From assembly GCA_016808115.1 (NCBI GenBank), contig JAEQBH010004551.1:62001-126000 (forward strand): DNA of 64,000 nucleotides, in the 5' to 3' direction. The notes under the pieces are model-generated. The model made no database searches, was not told the DNA's origin, and was given only the letters and a program-made list of their open reading frames with translations. Position numbers and translations under genes: made by a program. This DNA comes from Tetrastigma voinierianum. Taxonomy: Eukaryota; Streptophyta; Magnoliopsida; Vitales; Vitaceae. Positions 44,036-55,360 of this stretch are shown here, piece after piece (the stretch's first letter is position 1; every line of letters starts with the position of its first letter).

Positions 44036-46629
44036 TGTCACGACTGACCTGGTATTGGCCAAGCACTAAAGAATGGGAAGGCATAAGGCCACGAAACCCG
44101 TAGCAAACCTTATTGAAATATTCATGCCCTCTTATCATACGATCACGTATATATCCACATACATATATATAATATGCTCGAATGCGAAGCATCATTAGGA
44201 GAAATAAAGTCACGATCCGTACACCGTCATCATACACAAAATGAACGGAATTATCTGAATTACAAAACATACTAATATTCCAAAGTACTGCAGTGACACC
44301 TAGATTAAATAAACAAAGATTGATAATATCATAATAGTACATGCTTGCCGTGAAGAGAAATTCGGCGGGTTATCAAGGATCTGAAGAAGGAGGACTGACA
44401 GGACCTGAAAAATAAATTGAGACTGTCAGTCTCGAGAGTGAGTTAATATCATATAATTTATACCACAACTACAACTAAAATGTTATACATACTTATAGTA
44501 ATTCATAATATAAACATGGTAATGAAAATCATATTAATAAAGAAATTCCCATAATCATGTATACGCACCCAGCATAGTCATGTCATACACAAACATCACA
44601 TCAATCGAGACATTAGCTAGGACCCTATATGTTCAATGCTATAAGCCCTACGGCTCTCTTCCAAATCAATGAGGCGGCGCCTGAGAATGCTCAGCGGGGG
44701 TCCTTACCTCCGACCAACTAACATATCATAATCCATGGCGGCGCCACAGGAGTAGCGGCTCGACCAGGACACCTCGGCATCTTCGAGGAGAAATGCTTAA
44801 CCGGGGACTCATGTCCACCAACCATAAACACGTAACCTAATCACGATCAATCTTGGGGTCGCACTTGATCTGATGTAACCCATTAGGTGGTATGTCCTGC
44901 TATAGTTCCCATTACAAACATTTCAAATACGTACGTAATATGCACCGCTCACATCCATCATCCATACTTGATCACCGTATCACGGATATATTTCGTAACA
45001 ACTAAATAATTTAATTACCATAAGTAAATACAATTCCAATAGTAATAATCATGTCGTGATGATGGGGTGTAGCTAATGCCATAAATGTATGCAATGCATG
45101 CGAGATGATGTGTCATAAACTATATGATATCAACTCACACGAGAGGAATATATCGGATCTCGAATGTCTCACTGCGCCTCAGTCTGAGCGGAGGCGTCGG
45201 ACAATTAGAATGGAAAAGAGCGTTATCGATAAATAAGATTAAGATTTAAATATACTCTGGGCCTAAACTGAAAACTCACGAACTAAGCCGACATAAACGA
45301 TACTTATGTTCTACCAAAAATTCGTGAACCTCCCACTAAGCTGAACGCTCCACATAAAGCGGTGGGCATTAAATCACTCCCAATATCGCGGTATCGATGT
45401 CGGCTAGGGCCACGATACGAATAAATCATGGCTCGACCCAATCAATCTTTACAAAGGCCAGCAAATCACGATAAGCACGATTGATACAATTTGTAGCCGG
45501 ATAAATAATTATATTTACACATTAATAACTCGGGATATAAGTAAAATAGTTTAATCAAAATCCCAGCGGTTAAATTACACGAGGATAAATAAAACACAAC
45601 TTGAGCCGTATATATATTTTAAGTTTACATCTTTTCAAAACACGAACACGAGTAATTAAGCGATAAATAAGGCATTTTCCAGTATTAATAACATTCTGAA
45701 CAATTAAAATACGAATATCGAACAATTGTAATTAAAGTTCTACAGCGTTTTAGGGTATAGATTCTTTCTAGAAGCTCGAATGCAGCAGATTACCTTGTCG
45801 GAACCAGGCAGGAGGCGAGCTACGTTCTTTGGCAACTCAGAGGTCATGCGTAATGACGGTGTAGGAAAATCCCAAGGTCATCGGAAGTGGACAAGGCTGT
45901 GAAGCCATGTCGAGCCAATGATGCACGTGGCACCACCGGGAGCTCGCCGAAACACGGCGCGGATCTGGGGCAGAGTTCAACTCCGTGGCTCGTTCACCGG
46001 TCGACGGTGTCAGTGGCGGTGGCTGGTTCCTGGGGTTTTCGAGGGTGGGGAGCTCGATTCCACCGTCTATTTGGGCGGGGAGGTCGGGCAGCGAGAAATG
46101 GGAGGCGGTGGTTGGGAGAGAGAAAGGCGGAGGGCGAGTTCGGGTGGTTTACGACGAATGGGCGGTTCCGATGAATCCAGGGGTGGTCGAAGGTTGCCGG
46201 TAATGGGGGCTATCTTTTCCCGGTGTCGGACGGCATGATCGGTGGCGGGAATCGAATTTGAGGATGGCCGATAGGGGTGGCGAGTGAGGTGTCGAGGAGA
46301 GAGAGAGAGAGAGAGAAGGTGGGGGTGGGATAAGTAAATTTAGTAAAGTTACCAAATTTTAGCACAAATCCCTCACTAGCTTAAACCATACAATTAAGTC
46401 CTAATTACACTTAATTTGGGCATTTTTATCTAATTAAAATCTGACAATAATATAAAATGTATATATTAAATTAATTATGCTGTGATAATTATTTAGATAA
46501 ATTTAATAGGGTCGAATAACATATTATGTCCCAAATAACTCTTTAGGATTAATAAATATATACTTAGGAAAGAATTAGAATTTAATAATTCAATTTTAAA
46601 ACACATCGATTAAAGTGCAGTTATTCTGA
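44036..46629. mobile_element. 2.6 kb insertion in the copia-B 5' LTR (solo-LTR-like)
   Basis: Comparison with the intact 3' LTR shows extra DNA between two copies of GATAA (44031-44035 and 46630-46634). It starts TGTCACGACTGACCTGG, like the start of several long plant gypsy LTRs, but ends TTATTCTGA, not CA. Inside are a GC-rich part (45830-46300) with GGCGGTGG-type repeats, a GA run near 46290-46310, and no retroviral domain. Long open frames in the GC-rich part overlap on both strands and look fortuitous. Confidence 0.6.
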
Positions 46630-46816
46630 GATAAGGAGAAAAGAGATCGAGGATTTAAGATACATAAAGTGAAGGGAAATCTCTCGTATTGCGTGTTCTT
46701 CAGAAAGCGTATGCAATCTATATGATTATTTTTTTATCTTATTATTATTATCGGAGATGGTTTGAATTCGATGATCACGAGTATTGTGTGTTAATTTGAG
46801 TATTAAGGCTTACAAT

Positions 46817-46831
46817 TGGTATCAGAGTTAG
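46817..46831 (+). other. copia-B primer-binding site
   Basis: TTGGTATCAGAGTTA follows the LTR end after two bases and matches the initiator-Met tRNA site. Confidence 0.85.
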
Positions 46832-46989
46832 ATTGAATTTAAATATTCAGAATCATTGTTTTATAAAGATTAAATTTTGAGATTTATCTTCGATGAGATT
46901 TATCTTCGATCAATTCGTCTCACTAAAATGAATAAAAAAAAAAAAAATTTTAAATAAAGACCAGCCTCAACGCGTAGAAGGAAGATTTT

Positions 46990-48400
46990 TATTTTTCCTT
47001 GCAACTTCTTGGTTGGATCAATGTAGGTGAGTATTTGGTTTAGGCGTCGATCCGGTGTAGTTTTCGGGCGCCATTCTTGGCGGATTTAGGCACGCTTAAT
47101 ACACTAGATTAAGCTTCAATAAGGAGAAATATAGAATCACGGCCAGCAGTTGTGGAGTTGTTAAGTATCCTTGTTTGAATATGAAACTTAAATTCTCTTT
47201 TAAGATGTTCATATATCCTGTGATTTGAACCTTTGTGAAATTATCTGATGAATGTCGATTTCTTTGATTTTATTATGATTGATTATTGAATCAGATGATT
47301 ATTAAAGATACTATTTCCTTGATTTTTTTTTTTTTTAACTCAAATAAAAGAATTAAATTTCATCTTGTGAAATTTTATTCAAATAAACGATTTATAAATG
47401 TAAGGTTAACTAATTTAGATAGTTGCGAAGTAACTAGAATTAGTGAGGCCTTGTATTATAAATTGCATAAAAGAATAAGGGAGACTTATAAAATTCTTAA
47501 TAATTCTCTTTATAATTAGGAGAATGAGATAACTTAAAGGAGAGTCAATTTACGCTGTTTATTAATTAATGGTTTATTTTGTGTTGCTTAGAAAGGTAAA
47601 ATGAATTACCTGAAGGTAACATATAAATGACACAAAATAGTAAGGTGTTTTAAGCTCCCTCAGTGACAGGATATGTTAAGTACCCGAAAGGAGAATTTTA
47701 ATGATATCAATAGTTCATTGCTATTTATTTTATACTTGAGGCCTTGTGTGAGCATTATTCTATGTTAATACGGTTCCACTTCTTTACTCTCTTCAAATGG
47801 AATAAATTGTTGTTTTTGATGGTCGAACTTTTAAAGTGGTATGAAAGGGTTCGATTCTCCTTTGGGCGTATTGGATCTTGACACGGCTTTAATAACGGAT
47901 AAACCTCTGAAGCTACAGGATGATAGTACTCGGAGCAGCTGGGTGATCAAAGCCTAGGCGAGATCCATGGATTGGTCGATGTTTATGAGAGCCATTGTAC
48001 CCAATGTATCAAGACCCTCTACTCCCTGGCAAGGTTTGCCTCGAGTTTACAATCTGTTGAGGCGCTTCGCGTGATAAGTCCTGCGGGCACATTGATGGCT
48101 GAATTGACCACCATGAAATATGATGATGGAAAGGTATTCTCAGCAACATATTTAAACATGATGAAAAGGCACAGAAACTTAAGGCACTAGAGCATGGGCC
48201 ATGGATGAGTCCTTCTTAGTACGATTTGTCCTTAACTCACTTCCATCACGGTTGCTCCATTCAAAATCACTATAATACTAACGAGGATCAGTGGAACTTG
48301 AATGAGCTCATGGAAACAAAAGTATACCAAGAGGAAGTGAGATTAAGACAAGAATGACATAATCTTGCTCTTCTTGTAACTTCGTGGAGTCGTGAAGAAG
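46990..48400 (+). pseudogene. copia-B gag, heavily decayed
   Basis: Placed by its position between the primer site and protease. One frame (47972-48190) has a loose resemblance to copia gag (SLARFASSLQSVEALRVISP near its middle). No knuckle is readable. Confidence 0.4.
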
Positions 48401-48439
48401 AAAGAAATTCGAAAAGAGGGTATAAATCTTACTGTATGT

Positions 48440-49560
48440 TATGAATCGATCTTCTTTGAAAGTTCCTTCAAATGCTTGGTGGATTGATTACGGAGCCATA
48501 ACTCATGTGACTGAGTAAGTTTTGATTTTAAATTCTATTACGATTGGTTACGGTATTTTATGTGATGGACATATAAAATTCCTTGAATCGTGAATTTACC
48601 TGAAACTTTAATAACCCTGCGTTCAAATGTTGGTTCCAAAACGTGGCTTAATCAATGAAAATTCTTCCAATCTTGTGGCCTGAAGACTAGGGGCACATCT
48701 CCCAGGAAGAATAGAGAAGTTAGTGAAGGAAGGAATTTTCTGAAATCTTGACTCAACGGTTTTTCATGTATGCGTAGACATAAAGGAAAGCAAACTAAAC
48801 ATACGGAAAGGTGCCTGAAAATGTGAGCTCCTTGGGATAATTCTATCTCTGAATATTTGTGGACCACTCTGCATTCCGTGTTTTCTGGGAAATATTTTAT
48901 CACCTTTATAGATGATCTATCTCGTTATGGTAATGTTTATCTAATGCGTATTGAAAAGTCTCGGGCCATTGACATCTTAGAGATGTTCATATGAGGAGTC
49001 GAAGACAATTAGATAAAAAGAATTAAAATTGTGAATCCCGGATCGAGGCGGTGAATATTATGGCATATATGATGAATCAGGACAAAATCCTGGTCCTTTT
49101 GCCAAATTCCTTGAAAAACATGGCATTCGTGCTCAATACACAATGCCTGGTACGCCATAGCAGAATGGTGTTGCTGAAAGGCGTAATCGCACATTAATGG
49201 AAATGGTTAGGAGTATGACGAGTTACTCTTCGGTACTGTTGTTTGTGGGGTGAAACATAAAGTATATGATAATATATCTTGACAGAGGTTCTGTGGCTGA
49301 TTCAAAAACCCCTTTCGAGTTATGGTGATGGAAACTGGCAAGACATATACATATGGGGATGTCAGCGAAGCAGAATCTATAACCCACAGGAAAAAAAAGC
49401 TTGATTCAAGAACGATATTTGGATATTTCATTGGCTATGGGATAAATGAAGGAATGCAGTTTTATTGTCCTAACCACAGTATGAGAATAATTGTAAGCTT
49501 TTCGATTGTTGAGAAAGAAAGAGAAAGAAGCGTTAATACGTTTTAGAGAATAGTGAAATT
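48440..49560 (+). pseudogene. copia-B protease and integrase
   Basis: The protease site near 48465-48525 reads VPSNAWWIDYGAITHVTE, with Tyr where the family has Ser after Asp. Integrase near 48890-49240 has YFITFIDDLSRYGNVYLM, then FAKFLEKHGIRAQYTMPGTP, a stop, and QNGVAERRNRTLMEMVRSMT with the catalytic Glu. At 49330-49500 a frame reads KKLDSRTIFGYFIGYGINEG and MQFYCPNHSMRIIVSF, the usual region after the catalytic core. Many stops and shifts. Confidence 0.85.
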
Positions 49561-50129
49561 AGTGGGAGTAATGAACGAAAGGTAGATGTTGAAGAGATAG
49601 AGTGGATATCCACATCTTTTACCTCAGTGTGTCCTAAACCTGTTCGATATAGAAGTTGAGGAAAATGAAAACTGACATAATAAGAGTTGGTTCATTACCA
49701 CCGAGAAAATATTGCCATTGAAGAGAAATGTAAGAGCCTACAATGAGCACCTTTGAGGAGATCTCAAAGAAAAGGAGACCTATACGTACAGGATGATTAT
49801 GTGAATTGTATTTACGGGAATCTAATTTTGATATTGGGATAAGGAAGGATCTGGGTTTCGATTTGAAAAGCCATGGAAAGTGATGATTCTAGTAAATGGA
49901 TGGAAGCTATGAATGAAGAGTTGAATCTATGGCATAACGGTCATCTGGGGATCTCATCGAATTGCCTAATAGTTTGTAAGCTTAGTCGAGTGTAAATGGT
50001 CTTTACCAAGACAAGCGATCTTGAGCAATATCGAGCAGATTTAAGGCCGGACTTGTGTGAGGACCTTTCGGGAAGGTGTTGATTCTGAAGATACCTTGCT
50101 CTCCGGTTTTCAAGAAAGATTAGCTTAGA

Positions 50130-51305
50130 ATCATCATGGCACTTGTAGCTCATTTTGATTTAGAGTTACATCAAATGGATGTGAAAGCGCATTCTTAAGT
50201 AAATTTGGGTGAAAGATATCTACATGCGAACAACGAAGGATTCGCAAAAGAAATGAACACCTAGTTTGCAAATTAAAGAAATCCATTCTGGTCTTAAGCA
50301 GAACTTCCGGACAATGGTATATTAAGTTTAATAATACCATTACATGTCAGTTAAGAGAACATTGTTGATGCGATTAATATATATCGAAAGTTAGTGGGAA
50401 TAATTTATATTTACGATCTTGTGTATGGATGATATTTTTCTTTGCTAGCGATGATCTTGGTTTATTAGGTGAAACCAAGGAATATCTCTCTAAAAAACTT
50501 TCATATGATTGATATGGGTGAGGCGAACTATGTTATTGTAGAGATCTTTAGGGATCGATCTCGAGAATCTTAGGTTTATCTCGAAAGGATATATTGATGG
50601 GTTTTAGAGATATTTAATATCTGATCATGTTCATCGGGTATTACCTATATTGGAAGGTAACAAATTAAGTAAAATCGTTTTTAGAGAATAACACATGGAA
50701 AGGGCAAATGAAGAAAATTCTTATGCATGTTAGGAAGATGCAAAGTGATCAAGGTCGAACTTGGAAAGGCTATGAAAGTGATGAGGTACTTACAAGGGAC
50801 AAAGGATTATATGCTCACATATAAAAGATCCCGAACAATTAGAGGTTATTTGGTTACTCGGATTACGATTATGGTGGTTGTCTCGGTAGCTTAGTGGCCG
50901 AGTTGTCTTTATCTTTAGCAAATGGGACAATCTCGTGGAAAGTGAAAAACAATCGGTGCTAGCTTCATGCGATGGAGAAATTTGCGGTTATTGCTTGTTT
51001 GAAGCTACAAGTCATGCTTTATCGTTCTAGCGAATTTGTCGGGGCTTGGTGTTGTAGACTCTATTGCTAAATCCTTGAGAATATATTGTGATAACACCCT
51101 TATTGTTTTCTTCTCTAAGTGGCAAATTTTCTAGTGGATCAAAACACATGGATTTAAGAGAGTATTTAGTTGTTAAAGAGTCGAAAGCGACAAGTGTCGG
51201 TGAAAATATTAGGACCACACTTGTAGTTTGTTGATCCATTAACTAAGGATTGCAGCTAAAGGCATATTTAGAACATGTTATGAGGATGGGCACTTTTGAG
51301 TAATC
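50130..51305 (+). pseudogene. copia-B reverse transcriptase and RNase H
   Basis: It begins MALVAHFDLELHQMDVKAHS near 50136, the same motif that opens the RT of copia-A, followed by fragments of the RT core. RNase H pieces include YSDYDYGGCLGS and NGTISWKVKNN near 50860-50950, KHMDLREYLVVKESK near 51145-51185, and a final YLEHVMRMGTFE before the stop near 51300. No YVDD box is readable in one frame. More decayed than copia-A. Confidence 0.8.
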
Positions 51306-51646
51306 ATGTAATGAATGGTGGTTATGTAATTGACAATTTGCGCATTAAAATTGTTTACGACATTCTTGTTTTCAGTGGTGCACGTTTTATTGTTTGATAA
51401 GCGAAATTGTCACGACAAGGCAATTACGGGGCTGTTGGCATTATGGATTGGAGTTAGTAGGGTTATTGATGTGTGGTGCATGGAAGGAAACATGACATTA
51501 TGGTCATGTGACGCCATGACTCGCATTATGATCTAAGCCCGATTCGATATTATGGTACCATGATTTTGGGCCCGTATTGGCTGATTTATTGAAATCGTGA
51601 TCACGTATGGATTTTCATAATTGGTTTAGTGGGCCAAGTGGGAGAA

Positions 51647-52235
51647 TGTTATTTCCACATTAAAATTAAATGGGTGGCCCACTAACCTTGTATTTAGCCA
51701 ATTAAAATAATACCCAATATCTTTAAACTGTTATAAAGATATTTACCCTTGATGGAGTGGGTAAATTATAATAAATAGAATTTATTATAAAGTAGTTATT
51801 TATAACAAATATAATTTATTATATGAGCGGTTATTTATAATAAATATAATTTATTATAAGAAACGGTTATTTATAATAAATATAATTTATTATATGAACG
51901 GTTATTCGAATTACACGTTTATAACGGTTTTGAACGTGTATTCTTGGCCCCTTCTCCTATCAATAAGTTATATATAGAAGCCCAGCTTCATATGCGGTTA
52001 AACACTCTTGTCGATTACAAACTTGATTACGTATATTAAAGTTTGATAAGGAGAAAGAAGAGATCAAGGATTTAAGATCTATAAGCGAAGGGAAATCTCT
52101 CATGGGCTGCGTGTTCTTCAGAAAGCGGTATGCAATCTATATGATTATTTTTTTTATCTTATTATTATTATCAGAGATGAGTTTGAATTCGATGATCTGA
52201 AATATTGTGTGTTAATTTCCGTATTAAGGCTTACA
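51647..52235 (+). repeat. copia-B 3' LTR
   Basis: 589 bp, preceded by the polypurine tract AAGTGGGAGAA. It ends AAGGCTTACA and is uninterrupted, which is what reveals the insertion in the other LTR. Confidence 0.9.
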
Positions 52236-54251
52236 CTCTCGTCAACGAGAATAATAGTTGACATTTACATTCCTTGATGATGAATGTAATTTATTTGAAC
52301 TTCAGTCTCTAAGGGTTTCGGTTAGAGGTTACTAGTACTAGTAGTGTTTAGTTCCGTCCACGTTAAAATGAATAATTTGTGGCTAACCACCAATTTGAAA
52401 GTCTCACATGGCTGGAGACCATTTGAAAAGTCCCACATGGTTGGGCACAATTTGATATTTGATGTCCAGAGAGAAAATATATTTGAAATGTATTTGATTT
52501 TGGACTTCGATATAAAAGTGTTTGAATTGAAATTTAATATGACATTGTTTGGATCACATTTGATATGAAATTGATTTGAAACGGATTTGAGAATGTTTTG
52601 AAGGGAAATTTTGAATGTTTCAGCTTATTTTTGAATCAAAAGTTTTGATGAAAAAATCTCCTATTTCCTATATAATTGAAAATTTTTTTATTAATGAAAC
52701 TGTATTAGTATTTCTTATTGAGCTTTAAACTCACTCCCATTCATTGACATATTTTCAAGTACATTTAATTCGATAAGAAGATATTGGTTATGATAGGAAT
52801 CATATCATTCTTAAGAATTTGATTTTGGAATCTGTTATGAACCTTGTTTAATTGATGAGCCTATATTCATATAGAGTTTGTTAGAATAATATAAATATTT
52901 ATCTTGAGTCATTCATGTTAATTCATACATGAACGTTGAGAGTTAGAGAATTTTTGTTATTAATTCCTCCCAAATCAACAAACTCAACTAGGACCCCTAG
53001 AAAACTATGATATCACATTGAAAAACATTTCATGTAACTCAAGGCATCCAACTCTTAACTATTCCGTCCACCAAAACCAGAAAAGAATGAACTAAGTTGT
53101 CCATCAACAAAAGAAGGGTTGCTTATGCTATAGCATAGGTTTAGAAAAGAGCCAATAGTTATTCTTTTGGGCTATATATGTACTGATTATAATAGAATGA
53201 AACATTTATAGCATTGAATTAAAAGCTTAGTTTTCTTTTTTTGGTGTGACAGGTTGGTGGGACAGTAAGAGGAGCAGGGCAGATGGTGCCAACTTGCCAG
53301 CCAAGGAGAGCTCTTTCACTTATCACTCACTTCCTTGCTGGCACACCTCTTCCCAACCAGCATCCACTGTCTTCAAATCCTAAATAAGTTGCCCATTGTG
53401 AGAATTATTAAATAAAAGCTTAATTTCTGGTATCAGAACTTAAAAAAGAATGATGAAATGTTAAAAGAACTATATTTTCACATATTAATATAAATGATTT
53501 AGGTGGTGTTTGTTTTTTGTTTTTTTGTTTTTTTTGGCTTTTTGTTGATTCAGCATTCAATCAATTTGTTTTTTTAAATTTTATATGAGTTATAGCTGAA
53601 TTTTTGAATTTTTTTGGTTGAATAGAAAAAGCTAATTGGCCTTTTTTAAATTAAAAAAAAAAATTTATTAAGAAAAAACTAAATATTTAAATATATAAAA
53701 AAAATCATATATTTTATGATCCAATTGAAATGCTAATTAAATTAAAACCGAGAGAATGAAAGGTATGTAGGCAGAACTTTACAAGGGATGAAAGGTTTTG
53801 ACAGAGCACATAAGTAAAATCATAACTTGTAGCTATTGGCCCATCAAGCCATCTGAACTTAAACAATGAAAATGAAGATCAGAGTTGAAGGATGCCAAAG
53901 CAGGGACTCATCATCTGAAAAGGAAACCACATTGGGATAATTTGATTGAAATTGTGGAATATTTTTTCACAACAACGCAGTTTGTACTTTTAGTATCACT
54001 TTAAAAGGTTTCGGATATTCTTAAAATACCTACTTATTTATCATATATATTTAATTTATTTAAAAAATTAGAATAATATGATATACATTTTAATCATTAA
54101 TTCAAGTATTTTTGGTAATTTTTTTTAAAAAATTTATAATTATAAAAATAATTATTAATACAAATGTTTACAATAGTTTATTCATTAATTCAAATCTTTT
54201 TTTTAAATATTTAAAAATAATTATGATCATAAAAATAATTATTTTAGGTTT
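52236..54251. other. AT-rich stretch, no gene seen
   Basis: It contains a small internal duplication (AGTCTCACATGGCTGGAGAC and AAGTCCCACATGGTTGGGCA, near 52400-52445), a less AT-rich patch with an imperfect stem-loop (53295-53343), and a GGTGGTGTTTGTTTTTTG stretch near 53506 like the end of some hAT MITEs. No coding domain was found. Confidence 0.4.
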
Positions 54252-55050
54252 TTATTAATACAAATATTTATATATGTTTATTCATTAATTAAAACATTTT
54301 TGTAAATATTTTTAAATGTTTTATAATCATAAAATTAATTAATTTAGTTTGTATTAATATAAATTTTTATATGTATTTATATATTTTTGTAATAAAATTT
54401 TTGATTTATTATGATATCTTATTTTTATAATTAAATTTTAAATGTCATTTTTGATAATTTTAATGAAATAAAACATTCTTATACTATGTCATGTGTTAAA
54501 AAAAATGAATAGTTGACATGAATAATCTCACATTTCTCTCATCTTCTTTAATTAATCTTACCTTTTGATTAACTGGGAATAATCCAAACTTTGGGGGGTT
54601 CCTTCTTATTTTGGTCCCTACTCACTTGACTAGCTTAGTTAAAATATTTTAGTCCCTACTTCTTATTAATACAAATATTTATATATGTTTATTCATTAAT
54701 TAAAATATTTCTGTAAATATTTTTAAATGTTTTATAATCATAAAATTAATTATTTTAGTTTGTATTAATATAAATTTTTATATGTATTTATATATTTTTG
54801 TAATAAAATTTTTGATTTATTATGATATCTTATTTTTATAATTAAATTTTAAATGTCATTTTTGATAATTTTAATGAAATAAAAGTATTCTTATACTATG
54901 TCATGTGTTAAAAAAAAATGAATAATTGACATAAATAATCTTATATTTGTCTCATCTTCTTTAATTAACCTCACCTTTTGATTAACTAGGAATAATCCCA
55001 CATTTGAGGGTTCCTTCTTATTTTGGTCCCTACTCACTTGATTGGCTTAG
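54252..55050 (+). repeat. 411-bp tandem duplication
   Basis: Copy 1 begins at 54252 and copy 2 at 54663, both TTATTAATACAAATATTTAT. They match base for base for long stretches, including the unusual GGTTCCTTCTTATTTTGGTC part, with few substitutions. A shorter diverged piece precedes copy 1 (from about 54160). Confidence 0.9.
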
Positions 55051-55360
55051 TAGGTTAACCTATTCTATGTGACATGGATCGTTAAGTCATGTGCATAGCA
55101 CATGCTACCTACCAGTGTCTAATTGGTCCTCAAAATTATCCCACCCCCTATATCTAGAGGTGAGAATATGGGTTGAACCTGATGGGTTAGAATGGGCTAG
55201 TCCAAAATTTATAAGGGTTGGGTTTGAAAAAATTAAGGCTCGGATGGCCCAATTTCTCCAAAGTAGCATATGATATATGCAATATATATATATTCTAAAA
55301 AGTAGGTCCAATGACCACTTTAATCCAACAATAGAGCAATATGTCATTCCACAAGCATCA

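Larger units (their letters stand above)
43629..46814 (+). repeat. copia-B 5' LTR, interrupted
   Basis: The parts 43629-44035 and 46630-46814 together match the 589-bp 3' LTR. The insertion site is after AAAGTTTGATAA. The U3 has four near-identical palindromes (43750-43875) and a TATA-like GTTATATATAGA near 43953. Confidence 0.88.
43629..52235 (+). mobile_element. Ty1/copia retrotransposon copia-B, plus strand
   Basis: The LTRs (5': 43629-46814 including an insertion; 3': 51647-52235) start TGTTATTTC and end AAGGCTTACA. The flanks are CTCTT and CTCTC, a 5-bp duplication with one change. The primer site TGGTATCAGAGTTAG follows the 5' LTR directly, and AAGTGGGAGAA precedes the 3' LTR. Between them are PR, INT, RT and RH remnants in copia order. 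It is far more decayed than copia-A, though both share the same RNase H ending. Confidence 0.9.

Noticed and set aside
45887..46355. Several overlapping open frames of 70-106 residues
   Set aside because: They overlap in several frames and both strands within a GC-rich part of the insertion, which lowers stop frequency by chance. No motif was seen.
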